DNA of 64,000 bases from Streptomyces sp. CB00455 (GTDB taxonomy: Bacteria; Actinomycetota; Actinomycetes; Streptomycetales; Streptomycetaceae), in assembly GCF_001905445.1 (NCBI RefSeq), contig NZ_LIVQ01000004.1, forward strand, positions 516,175-580,174, in the 5' to 3' direction. Every line of letters begins with the position of its first letter. Position 1 is the first letter of the stretch. This document shows positions 31,795 through 41,004 of the stretch, in pieces. The position numbers and the translations under genes are program-made. The notes under the pieces are model-generated. The model did no database searches and had not been told where the DNA came from. It saw only the letters and a list, made by a program, of their open reading frames with translations.

Positions 31795-33984
31795 TCAACC
31801 GCCAGACTCGTCGAGTGCTGTGACCCACGGCAGGCGAGCTGGCGCATGCCTCAGTAGGACCCGATCCGCCGGCACGAACTCGTGGACGAGCTCGAAGGCG
31901 CGAGCGCTCCGCAGCCGGTGGCAGTGGCCAGCAAGGACTTCTGCGAAGGCAAGCAACTTGCGTCGGGCTGGGCCCTCAAGCAGCTGAGCTGCCGCCGTGG
32001 CGCCGTCGCTGATCAGCTTCGTTGTGCTGATCAACTCGTCCTTGGCGGCTGAATCGCCTTGTGCAAGGGCAGGCGACAAGCGGTCTCGTTCTCCGACCAC
32101 GTGGGCAGCGGCCAAGCAGAGAACCGTTGAAGATGCCGTCTCGGCGGGTTCTCCGGCATTGGTCATGGCATTCGCTAGTAGAGGGAGAACGGCGAAAGGG
32201 ATGGGGTCGGCAAGCTCCCAGAGGGGTGCCGCGACCTGGAGTCCGGCATGTGTTCCCCTACGGTCCACGCACAGAGGTGCCCGGCCAAGAGAAGTCTGAC
32301 GTAGTTCCCAGCGCTCGACGCTGGGGTCCGCCAAGGCGGCCCTGAGAAGCGCCCGGCACGCCGCGCTCAGAGTCTCAACGGAGATGTCAGGCACGTCCAA
32401 CCGTACGAGGCTGCCGTGGCGTCGGATGTCCAGCACCGGGTATCTGGCTTCTCCAGCTGCCTGAAGTACCGAGAGATCTCGGCTGACGTAGTTCGGGTCT
32501 TCCACGCCCCAGGTGATCAGCGCTGCGTTCTGCGCGTAAGCCAAGGCAACTCCGTGCTCAAACCCGTGGCAGATGGCACGAGCTCGGTTCGCTGCGTCCA
32601 TTACCTGATCCAGGTCCGTGGGTTGTCCGCCTAGGAGGAGCGTGCTGTTGACAGGGTCCCAGCGGAAGTCTTCGTGTGCGTTCGCGTTTCGCCACTCAGT
32701 GCGGATCGTCGAAGCCAGGAACTTGCACAGCGGTTCACCGTCTTCAGCTGTCAGCCGGTCCCGTACGGTCGAGAGCGCAGCGCCGTGCGGAACCGCCCTG
32801 CCCAGCAGTTCCATGACCACGGCGGCCGTGCGCTTGACGTCACCTTCCAGCACGGCCCTGTGCAGGTCCATGGCCGCACGCGCCTTTTCCTCTTGGTGTT
32901 CCTCGCGGTTGTAGGCGTCGCGGTAGGCGACCTGCCCGCGATGGGAGGACAGCATCTCCGGCTCACGATCGACGTGTCGTGCAATCACCGAACACGTCAG
33001 TTCCGGTTCGGCCTTCAGATGGGACGTCACCAGATCACGCGCCAAGAATGCGGCGCGATGCGCCACCAAGGGGCGATCGGACAGCGCGAGGGCGGCAAGG
33101 TGATGGAGCAGTTTCACCGTCAGCGGTAGCGAGTCATCGACCAGATGCCTCATGCTCCGTCGCAGCCGACGATCGAGCGCACTCGGAGCCTGCGCCCAAG
33201 CGGCCAGCAAGCGGGCCCGTGACGCCACACCCGATCCGGGACGCAGTTGCTCGGCCGGCATCCCGAGCGTTCGCTGATAGACGTCCTCGTCGGGAAGGCT
33301 GGCGTGATCAACCTTGGCGGCAGCCTCCAGAGTCCGTCCAGTTGCTTGGGCCGCGAGAGCATGCCTCCGTACCTCAGACCAAGCGAACTCCGACCATCCC
33401 TGTTCCAGGCAGGCGAACAGCGTTCGCACCTCGTCCCGATTCGCATTCGCCAGGTCAGTCGCTAACCGTCGCTCTGCCGCGCTGGTGCGGGACGGACTGA
33501 ACCGGGAGACCTCTTCCGCGACAGTGCCCACGGTGACCACCGACGCGCAGAGGCGCCGCAACAGCTCCGGAAGCTCCTTCCCCACGATCCGGCCGGAGGC
33601 GGTCCGCAGTCGCAGAATCTCCGCGACCGTCTCGTCGGTCTCCCGCTGAAGCCGAGGTAGGTCGGCGTCCCTCAACACTGACTTCCATTGCGCGCGGGTT
33701 ACCGGAACAAAGGCCACGTCCTGCTGCCCCGTGATGAGTGCAGGAGGTGGGGAGAGATCCAACTTTCGGATCACCGCTGGCGCTGCGGAACAGGACTCTT
33801 GGTCGACTGCGCCCAGTTGGTCGGGCAGGGATACGTCCACCAGTACAGGATGACACCGGAGCCCATCCCGAAGGGTGTTGTTTTCCTCGCGCCTGTCGGT
33901 GCCTGCGTACCCGACGATGCTGGTGTGGAGTACCCCATTTGTGTGGATCGGATCCACGGTCTGAGTGAGCGAACAGGGTGCCAC
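31795..33984 (-). CDS. Large unknown protein with a HEPN-like Rx4H motif
   Basis: Up to 729 residues, almost wholly alpha-helical, family not recognised. Around residue 425-450 it reads ASTIRTEWRNANAHEDFRWD. The RNANAH string (432-437) fits the R-x4-H motif of HEPN ribonucleases, with the usual helix before it and an aromatic after it. No transmembrane segment or nucleotide-binding motif is seen. The start is unresolved: GTG 33984 has no ribosome site and lies inside the attachment-region repeat; GTG 33774 (VIRKLDLSPPPAL) is an alternative. Located just inside the element boundary beside a defence operon, it may be a further anti-phage gene (inference). Confidence 0.5.
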   Translation of the reverse strand: MAPCSLTQTVDPIHTNGVLHTSIVGYAGTDRREENNTLRDGLRCHPVLVDVSLPDQLGAVDQESCSAAPAVIRKLDLSPPPALITGQQDVAFVPVTRAQWKSVLRDADLPRLQRETDETVAEILRLRTASGRIVGKELPELLRRLCASVVTVGTVAEEVSRFSPSRTSAAERRLATDLANANRDEVRTLFACLEQGWSEFAWSEVRRHALAAQATGRTLEAAAKVDHASLPDEDVYQRTLGMPAEQLRPGSGVASRARLLAAWAQAPSALDRRLRRSMRHLVDDSLPLTVKLLHHLAALALSDRPLVAHRAAFLARDLVTSHLKAEPELTCSVIARHVDREPEMLSSHRGQVAYRDAYNREEHQEEKARAAMDLHRAVLEGDVKRTAAVVMELLGRAVPHGAALSTVRDRLTAEDGEPLCKFLASTIRTEWRNANAHEDFRWDPVNSTLLLGGQPTDLDQVMDAANRARAICHGFEHGVALAYAQNAALITWGVEDPNYVSRDLSVLQAAGEARYPVLDIRRHGSLVRLDVPDISVETLSAACRALLRAALADPSVERWELRQTSLGRAPLCVDRRGTHAGLQVAAPLWELADPIPFAVLPLLANAMTNAGEPAETASSTVLCLAAAHVVGERDRLSPALAQGDSAAKDELISTTKLISDGATAAAQLLEGPARRKLLAFAEVLAGHCHRLRSARAFELVHEFVPADRVLLRHAPARLPWVTALDESGG

Positions 33985-34137
33985 AGGGTGGATTGGGGGG
34001 CACGCGGGGTCCGGGCCGTACCTTCCTGAGCTGGGGTAGCGGGCTTGGCGGCGTGGTCTGGCACGGGTCGGGATGATCTTGTGGAGCCTCGTGATGTTTG
34101 GATCTCGGGTTCGAATCCCGAAGGCGGCTCTGTAGAA
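33976..34137. repeat. Attachment-region copy A: tRNA-Thr 3' fragment with upstream arm
   Basis: The right part (34081-34137) ends CTCGGGTTCGAATCCCGAAG and then GCGGCTCTGTAGAA. This is a T-arm plus acceptor 3' strand of a tRNA, without a 5' half. About 105 bp upstream are also shared with copy B (for example CACAGGGTGGATTGGG, CCGGGCCGTACCTT, GGGATGATCTTGTGG). It differs from copy B in the anticodon-arm part (GTGATGTTTGGAT against GTAATGCGTAGGT). Interpreted as an older or secondary att site left by a tandem integration. Confidence 0.75.
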
Positions 34138-34138
34138 G

Positions 34139-34170
34139 CCTCAGGTCAGACATCTGGCCTGAGGTTCTTT
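34139..34170 (+). terminator. Hairpin after att copy A
   Basis: CCTCAGG (34140-34146 region) and CCTGAGG pair around an 11-12-nt loop and are followed by TTCTTT. This is the position expected for a tRNA-gene terminator, retained next to the tRNA fragment. Confidence 0.55.
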
Positions 34171-34420
34171 GCTTCTGCTGTCGATCTGCATTCAAGGGCG
34201 GGGCCCGCGGGATGCGCGGAGCCAGGGGAGTCGGCGGACCGCTCCTGAATTGCGAACCTGGTGACAGCTGAGTCGAGATGGCTCTCCTGAGTCCGCAGTG
34301 AAAGCCGAGTGCAAACATTCTTTACACGATCGGGTGGTCTGGCCAGGGGGCGAGCCTTTACGTCTTTCTGGGTTCGCCACACTCGGTTGTGGATGGTCGG
34401 AGGAGATTGGGGTCTGAATC

Positions 34421-35410
34421 ATGCCGGATGTCTTCGATCGCATTGAATGGGCTGTTCGGGATCTTTTCAGAGAAGAGCCGGTCTGTGTCCATGTGGGAAA
34501 TGTTGAAGAATGTGAAATTAAGCGCCATCCGACTTATCCGCGATTTCGCGCTTCGGCGATCCGGTCGGGTCGGTCCGCTCCGACTTCCCGTCTATGGGAA
34601 TCCATGATCACCATGGGGAGGCTGTGTGACCTGGATGGCGACCAAACCTGGCGGCTGGTCATCCTCGATTGCATCACTCCCTGCTTTCGTCCGCTTTCCG
34701 CGAGTATCGCCCGTGACTTCCGCATCGAGTGTGAAGAAATCCGGTCAGCAATGACGGCAACGGCGTTGGAGGTATGGGCAGACACTGCCATGAGTGTTCC
34801 GCCGCGTCACGTCAGGGATCGCATGGTCAAGGCGGCTTTCGATGTCGCCTTTCGTCGTGGGAGGGCCGCATCTTCGGAGTGCTCGGCCGACGACGTCGAG
34901 ATCTTCCGGCCTGAATCGAATGCTCAGGACTCTACGCTGCGGGCATTGTCGATTATTGATGTCAATAGCATCCGTGACGCGGGCGTCGCAGAACAGATCA
35001 GGGGTGAACGATTCGGGTCGCTACTTCATATGCTGGGCTACTTCGACGTAGTGCGGGGTTTTCACGATCAAATTCGTGCCGGCCGCCGTTCGGGGTCGGT
35101 CAGTCAAGCGATGAAGGTCTCTCGGCCGACCCAATCTCAGATTTCCGGCCAGAGCAGCTACTATTATGCCTCGGATCTCTACCCCTCGTTCATTGGGCTC
35201 CGAGAAGCGGCAGGGGTTATGGGAATTGCCGAATCTGCCGCACATCGACTCATCAGGGCCGGGCAGTTTCCTTTCCCTGTGGCGAGGGCGGGACGGAGCT
35301 ACAAAGTCTCCGTCAGGGCCCTCATGCGCTTTATGGATATTCCGGATGCCATTGTTCATGTCGACGACGTTGAGAATGGTGCCCTTCATGCGAGTGGCTG
35401 CGTACGGTGA
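34421..35410 (+). CDS. Element-type regulator with C-terminal excisionase-like helix-turn-helix
   Basis: 329 residues from ATG 34421. The C-terminal 60 residues read FIGLREAAGVMGIAESAAHR, then LIRAGQFPFPVARAGRSYKV and SVRALMRFMDI. This is the HTH_17/AlpA pattern (first turn, recognition helix, basic wing). The N-terminal two thirds are helical and unrecognised. The local base composition is clearly lower in GC than its neighbours, a sign of separate origin. It is the only gene between the two attachment copies, where an excisionase would be expected, but no integrase is beside it. Possibly a leftover regulator/excisionase of a decayed element. Confidence 0.6.
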   Translation: MPDVFDRIEWAVRDLFREEPVCVHVGNVEECEIKRHPTYPRFRASAIRSGRSAPTSRLWESMITMGRLCDLDGDQTWRLVILDCITPCFRPLSASIARDFRIECEEIRSAMTATALEVWADTAMSVPPRHVRDRMVKAAFDVAFRRGRAASSECSADDVEIFRPESNAQDSTLRALSIIDVNSIRDAGVAEQIRGERFGSLLHMLGYFDVVRGFHDQIRAGRRSGSVSQAMKVSRPTQSQISGQSSYYYASDLYPSFIGLREAAGVMGIAESAAHRLIRAGQFPFPVARAGRSYKVSVRALMRFMDIPDAIVHVDDVENGALHASGCVR

Positions 35411-35526
35411 GCCAGCAGCCAGCAGCCAGCCGACTTCGGCCGGATCTGATCCAATACCGGCTAGCCCGCCCTCCTCGATCACGGCGTCGCCGAGGAACGG
35501 CTTTCGTGAGCGGTGCGTGAGCGGAC

Positions 35527-35690
35527 GGGGTGGCACAGGGTGGATTGGGTGGCACGCGGGGGCCGGGCCGTACCTTGCTGACCTGGGGAAACAGGATTCC
35601 GCGGCACTGCCCGGAACCAGCTGGGATGATCTTGTGGGGCCTCGTAATGCGTAGGTCTCGGGTTCGAATCCCGAAGGCGGCTCTGTAGAA
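35527..35690. repeat. Attachment-region copy B (attR): tRNA-Thr(CGU) 3' fragment at the chromosome junction
   Basis: Positions 35640-35690 match the 3' part of a tRNA-Thr(CGU) gene from the anticodon loop onward. CTCGTAATGCGTAGGTC (anticodon CGT at 35643-35645) is followed by the T-arm GGGTTCGAATCCC and the acceptor strand AAGGCGGCT. The bases before the loop do not pair with TGCGT, so the 5' half of the gene is absent here. The region 35527-35639 is shared with copy A. The intact tRNA should lie at the left end of the element, outside the window. To the right the gene content becomes core chromosome. Confidence 0.82.
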
Positions 35691-35726
35691 CCCCCAGGAC
35701 TCACTCGCCGTGACCTGGGGGTTTTG
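35691..35726 (+). terminator. tRNA-type terminator next to attR
   Basis: CCCCCAGG (35691-35698) pairs with CCTGGGGG (35714-35721) and is followed by TTTT. It is the intrinsic terminator of the original tRNA-Thr gene, now downstream of the tRNA 3' fragment. Confidence 0.75.
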
Positions 35727-35875
35727 CTGTTTTTCGGGACGGGTCAGCGGGCGCCGTGTGGAGTGGGCCGGTGTGGCGGCCGGGGCGGGGCCGGCGGTCG
35801 CCCGGGCGGCGTGCCGGGTCTAGCGTGGAGAGACGGTGGGTCGGGGCGCCGGCGTCGGGTGGCAGGAGATCGGTC

Positions 35876-37105
35876 ATGACGTCACGGGTGAGCAGGACGG
35901 CGGTCGCGGTGGTGGCGGCGGCGCTGATGGCCGTGCCGGTAGGGGCGGGGGCGGTGTACGCCTGGGACGCGGGCGCTCCCGATCCCTCGCCGGGGGTTTC
36001 CGGTACGGCTCCCGAGTCGGAGCCGTTCCCCGAGCTCACGCCCGCCGTGGCCGCGCAGTTGGACGGGGCCGTCCGGAAGGTCATGGACCGGGCCGAGGTG
36101 CCCGGGGTGATGGTGGCGCTGTCGGCGCCGGGCAAGGGCGAGTACGTCAGGGCGTTCGGGGTCGCGGACAAGGCGACGGGGGCGCCGATGCGGACCGGTC
36201 TGAACATGCGGATCGGCAGCGAGACCAAGACGTTCACCGTGACGGCCGTCCTCCAGCTCGTGGACGGGGGCAGGGTGGGGCTGGACGATCCGATCGGGAA
36301 GTACGTCGACGGGGTTCCCAACGGCGACCGGATCACCCTGCGCGAGCTGGCCGGAATGCGCAGCGGGCTCTTCAACTACTCGGAGGACGAAGGCTTTTTC
36401 AAGGCCCTGACGAGTGATCCCCGGCGGCCCTTCACCCCGCGGGAGCTGCTCGACTACTCCTTCCGGCACCCCGTGCAGTTCGCGCCGGGCGCCGAGTTCG
36501 AGTACTGCAACACCAACCTGGTACTGCTGGGGCTGGTGGTGGAGAAGGTGACGGGCAAGCCGCTCGCGTCCTCCATCAACGACCGGGTCGTCGGACCGGC
36601 GGGACTGCGGCACACGCTCTTCCCCACGGGCGCGGAGTTCCCCGCCCCCCACGCCCACGGCTACACGAACCAGACGGCCTCCGGGAAGACCGAGGACGCC
36701 ACCGACTGGAACCCCTCCTGGGGCTGGGCGGCCGGCGCGATGATCTCCGACCTCGCCGACTTGCGGTCCTGGGCGAAGACGCTGGCCACCGGCACCCTGC
36801 TGACGCCGGCCACGCAGGCCGAGCGTCTGAAGGTGAGCCCGGCGGGCAACCTGCCCGACACGGGCTACGGCCTCGGCATCTTCGACGTGGACGGCTGGAT
36901 CGGGCACAACGGTTCGCTGCCCGGCTACGAGTCGCTGACCGTGTACCTGCCGCAGTCCCGGGCGACGCTGGTGGTGCTGCTCAACACGGACATCTCCTTC
37001 GAGGGCTCCGAGCCCAGCTCGCTCTTCGGTGAGGCGATCACCCGCATCGTCACTCCGGACCACCTCTTCCGGCTGCCCGCCCAGCCGGTACCGGGACAGC
37101 ACTGA
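35876..37105 (+). CDS. Secreted serine hydrolase, beta-lactamase/D-Ala-D-Ala carboxypeptidase family
   Basis: 409 residues from ATG 35876 (AGGAG upstream). A signal peptide covers about residues 1-28 (VAVVAAALMAVPVGAGAVYA). The class C/serine-hydrolase motifs are complete: S-x-x-K in GSETKTFTV (Ser115, Lys118), Y-x-N in EYCNTNLVLLG, and H-x-G in GHNGSLPGYES. It acts outside the membrane on peptidoglycan peptides or related esters. A dedicated beta-lactamase function is possible but not indicated. It is the first core gene right of the integration site. Confidence 0.9.
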   Translation: MTSRVSRTAVAVVAAALMAVPVGAGAVYAWDAGAPDPSPGVSGTAPESEPFPELTPAVAAQLDGAVRKVMDRAEVPGVMVALSAPGKGEYVRAFGVADKATGAPMRTGLNMRIGSETKTFTVTAVLQLVDGGRVGLDDPIGKYVDGVPNGDRITLRELAGMRSGLFNYSEDEGFFKALTSDPRRPFTPRELLDYSFRHPVQFAPGAEFEYCNTNLVLLGLVVEKVTGKPLASSINDRVVGPAGLRHTLFPTGAEFPAPHAHGYTNQTASGKTEDATDWNPSWGWAAGAMISDLADLRSWAKTLATGTLLTPATQAERLKVSPAGNLPDTGYGLGIFDVDGWIGHNGSLPGYESLTVYLPQSRATLVVLLNTDISFEGSEPSSLFGEAITRIVTPDHLFRLPAQPVPGQH

Positions 37106-37305
37106 GCCGCTTCGCCCGCCCGCCCGCCCGCCCGCCCGTCCGCCCTGCCCGCCCCCTCCGCCCCGTCCGTCCTACCGTCCTATCCGTCCCGTCCGCCCCG
37201 CCCGCCCCGCCTTCCCGGCGGTCGACCGGCCTCCCGGCCTCCGCGCGCCCATGGGCCCCTGCGCACAATGAGTGCCGACGCGATGAGTGGACCAGGGAGA
37301 CGCAC

Positions 37306-37806
37306 ATGAACGGTCGGGCGGCACACGACGGCAGCGGGAGCCCGCGGGGTGAATCCGCGGTCGCGGTGCGGACCGCGGGGGAAGCGGACCTCGACGCGGC
37401 GGCGGCCCTGTTCCGCGGCTACCTGGACTTCTACGAGGTGACGGTAGGGGACCCGGACCGCCCGCGCGCCTTCCTGGCGGAGCGGATCGCCAACGACGAG
37501 TCCCTCGTCCTGCTCGCCGAGGTCCCCGGAGCCGGGACCGTCGGCTTCGCGCAGGTCTACCGCACCTTCTCGTCCCTCGCCCTGCGGCCCGCATGGATCC
37601 TGGGGGACCTCTTCGTGGACCCCGCCGGCCGCCGCACCGGCGCCGGCCGCGCGCTGCTGCGGGAGGTGCTGCGCCGGGCCCGCGAGGCCGGGGTGGCGGG
37701 GGTGCAGCTGGAGACCGCCTACGACAACACCGTCGCGCAGGGGCTGTACGAGGCGGAGGGCTTCGTCCGCGAGGGGTTCCACCTCTACTTCCGCTCGCTG
37801 GACTGA
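37306..37806 (+). CDS. GNAT-family N-acetyltransferase
   Basis: 166 residues from ATG 37306, preceded by AGGGAG. The acetyl-CoA-binding motif A is LFVDPAGRRTGAGRALL (R-x-x-G-x-G/A), and the C-terminal strand-helix LETAYDNTVAQGLYEAEGF matches motif B. The acetyl acceptor is unknown. The gap before it (37106-37305) is a C-rich low-complexity run (CGCCC/CGTCC repeats) with no gene. Confidence 0.87.
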   Translation: MNGRAAHDGSGSPRGESAVAVRTAGEADLDAAAALFRGYLDFYEVTVGDPDRPRAFLAERIANDESLVLLAEVPGAGTVGFAQVYRTFSSLALRPAWILGDLFVDPAGRRTGAGRALLREVLRRAREAGVAGVQLETAYDNTVAQGLYEAEGFVREGFHLYFRSLD

Positions 37807-37834
37807 GCACGCCCCGGCCGGTCACCGCCCGCGG

Positions 37835-39586
37835 TCACTTCGCGTCGGCGTAGCACTCCACGACCGCCGTCGTGAACGGGAAGCGGACGGGGGTGTCGCC
37901 GAAGGCGATGCGCCCGGCCCGCTCGCCGGCGGCGCCGATCGCCTCGGCGACGGCCGCGGCCTCCTCGGCCGGGCAGTGCACCACCACCTCGTCGTGCTGG
38001 AAGAAGACCAGCTCGGCCCGCATCCCGACGAGGGCCTGCCGCAGCGCGGCGAGCAGCAGCAGGGCCCAGTCGGCGGCGCTGCCCTGCACGACGAAGTTGC
38101 GGGTGAAGCGGCCGCGGGCCCGGGTGTCGGTCGAGGCGTAGCCGGGGGTCCAGGCGTCGTCCCGGTCCTGCGGGACACCGGCCTCGCCGCCGCCCCCCTC
38201 GTCCGGGTCGCCGGAAACGGCCGGCGGCGGGCAGGTGCGGCCGAGCCAGGTCCGCACGAGCCGGCCCTCCTCGCCGGCCCGGGCGGCTTCGTCCACGTAG
38301 GCCACGGCCCGGGGGAAGCGGCGGCGCAGGGCGGCCAGGTTCTTCAGGCCGTCGCCGGACGTCTGCCCGTAAACGGCGCCCAGTACGGCGAGTTTGGCCT
38401 TGTCCCGGTCGCCGGAGAAGCCCTGCCGGGAGACGGCGGTGTAGAGGTCCTCGGGCCGGCCGGCCACCTCCATGAAGGCGGGGTCGCGGGAGATCGCGGC
38501 GAGTACGCGGGGCTCCATCTGGTCGGCGTCGGCGACGACGAGCCGCCATCCCGGGTCGGCGACGACGGCTCGGCGGATCACCTTGGGGATCTGCAGGGCG
38601 CCCCCGCCGTTGGTGACCCAGCGGCCGGTGAGGGTGCCGGCGGGGAGGAACTCCGGGCGGAAGCGGCCTTCGTGGACCCAGTCCGCGAGCCAGGCCCAGC
38701 CGTGGGCGGTGTAGATCCGGTACAGCTTCTTGTACGCGAGGAGCGGCTCGACGGCGGGGTGGTCCAGCCCCTGGATCTCCCAGCGGCGGGTGGACTTGAG
38801 CTTGATGCCGGCCTCGGCGAAGGCCCTGATCACATCGGCGGGCAGGTCGGGGCGGACCCGCCGGCCGAACGCGGCGGAGATCCGGTCGGCGAGCTCGGCC
38901 AGCCGCCGGGGCTCCCCGCCGCCCGCGTAGCGCTCGCCGAGCAGCTCGGTCAGCAGGGCGCGGTGGACGTCGGCCCGCCAGGGCAGGCCCGCGCGGTTCA
39001 TCTCGGCCGCGACGAGGAAGGCCGCGGATTCGGCGGCGGTGAGCAGCCGCATCCGGTCGGGGTGGGCGGTGGCACCGAGCCGGGCGGCCTGGTCGGCGTG
39101 GACCGCGAGCAGGGCGTCGAGGGGGACGGGTGAGGGCCGGGGCTCGAAGAGGGAATCCTGCGCACCGCGCTCGGCGGCCCGCGGCGCGGGGTCGGGCGGT
39201 ACGGGGCCGCCGGTGAGGCGGGCCCAGGCGGCGGCGGCCGAGCGGGGCTCGCCGGACCGTCCCTCGTGGCCGAGCAGGAGCAGTTCACAGTCCTCGATGT
39301 CGTGACACCGCTCGACGCGGGCGCCGGCGGCGAGCAGGCGGGGGTACACGGCGGCGGTGGACCGCCAGACCCAGCGGGTGCCGGGCGGGGCGGCGCGGAC
39401 CGCCTCGGCGGGGTCGCGCACGCGCAGCCGGGGGGTGGCGGGGCCGGTGGGGGTGGCGGGATGGGCGCGATCGGCCGGCTCGGCCGGATCGGCCGCAGTG
39501 GTACGGGCGGCCGGGGCCACGGGTGCGGCGTGCCACCAGCCGTCGCCGTCCTCCGCGAGGGCCCAGCGGGTGGGGGGTTCGCTCAC
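37835..39586 (-). CDS. DNA polymerase I-like protein (bifunctional 3'-5' exonuclease/DNA polymerase)
   Basis: 583 residues from GTG 39586. The polymerase half has motif A VVADADQMEPRVLAAISRDP (the catalytic Asp in DADQ), motif B RDKAKLAVLGAVYGQTSGDG and motif C FFQHDEVVVHCP (HDE). The N-terminal about 250 residues occupy the place of the exonuclease domain but are diverged and Ala/Pro-rich. No 5'-3' exonuclease domain is present. This short second family-A polymerase is widespread in Streptomyces; its exact job (repair or gap filling) is not established. Confidence 0.88.
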   Translation of the reverse strand: MSEPPTRWALAEDGDGWWHAAPVAPAARTTAADPAEPADRAHPATPTGPATPRLRVRDPAEAVRAAPPGTRWVWRSTAAVYPRLLAAGARVERCHDIEDCELLLLGHEGRSGEPRSAAAAWARLTGGPVPPDPAPRAAERGAQDSLFEPRPSPVPLDALLAVHADQAARLGATAHPDRMRLLTAAESAAFLVAAEMNRAGLPWRADVHRALLTELLGERYAGGGEPRRLAELADRISAAFGRRVRPDLPADVIRAFAEAGIKLKSTRRWEIQGLDHPAVEPLLAYKKLYRIYTAHGWAWLADWVHEGRFRPEFLPAGTLTGRWVTNGGGALQIPKVIRRAVVADPGWRLVVADADQMEPRVLAAISRDPAFMEVAGRPEDLYTAVSRQGFSGDRDKAKLAVLGAVYGQTSGDGLKNLAALRRRFPRAVAYVDEAARAGEEGRLVRTWLGRTCPPPAVSGDPDEGGGGEAGVPQDRDDAWTPGYASTDTRARGRFTRNFVVQGSAADWALLLLAALRQALVGMRAELVFFQHDEVVVHCPAEEAAAVAEAIGAAGERAGRIAFGDTPVRFPFTTAVVECYADAK

Positions 39587-39658
39587 GGGTGCGAGTGTCC
39601 CACCAGGGGCTGACAGCGGGGGTCCGGCGCGTCGGCGGGGCCGGGCGGGTTCCCGGCG

Positions 39659-39777
39659 CCGGGTCGTTGCCGGGTTCCGCCGCGGACCCCGTGGAGGCCG
39701 GGGCCGTGCCTCGGGTCCGCCGGGTCGTTGCCGGGCTCCGCCGCGGACCCCGTGGAGGCCGGGGCCGTGCCTCGGGC
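39659..39777. repeat. Two tandem copies of a 61-bp repeat
   Basis: The 61-bp unit beginning CCGGGTCGTTGCCGGG is repeated at 39720 with one visible mismatch. It lies between the polymerase gene and the DUF2786 gene, non-coding on both sides, and is probably a slippage duplication. Confidence 0.8.
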
Positions 39778-39831
39778 GGGGAGGGCGTACCGGGTCGGCC
39801 GGGCCCGGGGGGTCCTGCCAAGCTGGGAGGC

Positions 39832-41004
39832 GTGAGAGACCTTGCCGAGACCGTCGACCGAGCGTTCGCCGCTGCCCTGTATGCCCAGGACGACACCGGG
39901 CTGGACACCGGGGCGTCGCTGCTCGCGGCCGAACCGGCCCGGTGGGCGGGGGTCGGGCAGGAGTTGCTGGCGCGCGGGGAGGCGTACGTACGGCAGGGCT
40001 GGGAGCGGGGGTGGCGGCCGGCCGATGTGCTCCGGCTGGTCCGCCGCGACCTCGACGAGCGGCACGTGCGGATCACCGGTGACCTGGTCGCCGCCGAGGC
40101 GCGCCGCTACGCCCGCCTCCCGGAGCGGTGGACCGAGGCCGCGGCGTGGTGGGGTGAGGACACGGCCTACGCCGACCGGCTCGCGCAGCGCGAACGGGCG
40201 GACCGGTTCACGCTGGCCACCGCCTTCCTGGAGGTGCTGCGGCTGCTGATCCGGCTGCCCTCGATCGAGCCGGTGGGTCCGCTGCCCGGGGATCCCGCCG
40301 ATCCGCTGGAGCACGCGCACATCGAGCCCCGGATGCTCGGCCGCATCCGGGCGCTGCTGGCGAAGGCCGAGGCCACCACCTTCCCCGAGGAGGCGGAGGC
40401 GCTCAGCGCCAAGGCCCAGGAGCTGATGGCCCGGCACACCGTGGACGAGGCGCTGCTGGTCGCACGCGGTGGCGCTCCCGCGCAGGTGCCCGGGGCGTGC
40501 CGGATCGGCGTCGAGGCGCCGTACGAGGAGGCCAAGGCGGTGCTGCTCGACGCGGTGGCCGGCGCCAACCGCTGCCGGGCGGTGTGGAACAGCGGCCTTG
40601 GATTCTCGACGGTGGTCGGCTTCGAGAGCGATCTGGAGGCGGTGGAGCTGCTGTACACCTCGCTGCTCGTGCAGGGCACGGCGGCGATGACGCGCGCGGA
40701 GGCCGCGCAGCGCTCGGGCGGGCGCAAGCGGACGAAGACATTCCGGCAGTCGTTCCTGCTCGCGTACGCCAGCCGGCTGGGGCAGCGGCTCGCGGAGACC
40801 GCGGCGCACACGGCGAGCGAGGCTCCGGACAACCTGCCGGCTCTGGTGGCACGCGACGTGGCGGTGACCTCCAGGGCGGAGGAGATGTTCCCGCGGACCA
40901 CGACGACGCGGCTGCGCGGGGCGACGGACCACGCGGGCTGGGAGGACGGCACGGCGGCCGCCGACGCCGCCCACATGGGCGGCCGCCGCCCCCGGCTGCC
41001 GTAA
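39832..41004 (+). CDS. DUF2786-domain protein
   Basis: 390 residues from GTG 39832, with GGGAGG upstream. The signature MLGRIRALLAKAEATTFPEE followed by AEALSAKAQELMARHTVDEA is the DUF2786 motif. A helical N-terminal part (RLVRRDLDERHVRITGDLV) and a C-terminal domain with RTKTFRQSFLLAYASRLGQR complete it. The function of the family is unknown. A conserved Streptomyces gene, diverging from the polymerase gene. Confidence 0.8.
   Translation: MRDLAETVDRAFAAALYAQDDTGLDTGASLLAAEPARWAGVGQELLARGEAYVRQGWERGWRPADVLRLVRRDLDERHVRITGDLVAAEARRYARLPERWTEAAAWWGEDTAYADRLAQRERADRFTLATAFLEVLRLLIRLPSIEPVGPLPGDPADPLEHAHIEPRMLGRIRALLAKAEATTFPEEAEALSAKAQELMARHTVDEALLVARGGAPAQVPGACRIGVEAPYEEAKAVLLDAVAGANRCRAVWNSGLGFSTVVGFESDLEAVELLYTSLLVQGTAAMTRAEAAQRSGGRKRTKTFRQSFLLAYASRLGQRLAETAAHTASEAPDNLPALVARDVAVTSRAEEMFPRTTTTRLRGATDHAGWEDGTAAADAAHMGGRRPRLP

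Noticed and set aside
31628..31828. A possible small protein or transposase remnant (minus strand)
   Set aside because: 66 codons with no recognisable motif and overlapping the end of the neighbouring gene; not supportable.
35640..35690. A tRNA-Thr gene
   Set aside because: Only the part from the anticodon loop to the acceptor 3' strand is present; the D-arm and 5' acceptor strand are missing, so it is an attachment-site fragment and not a functional tRNA.
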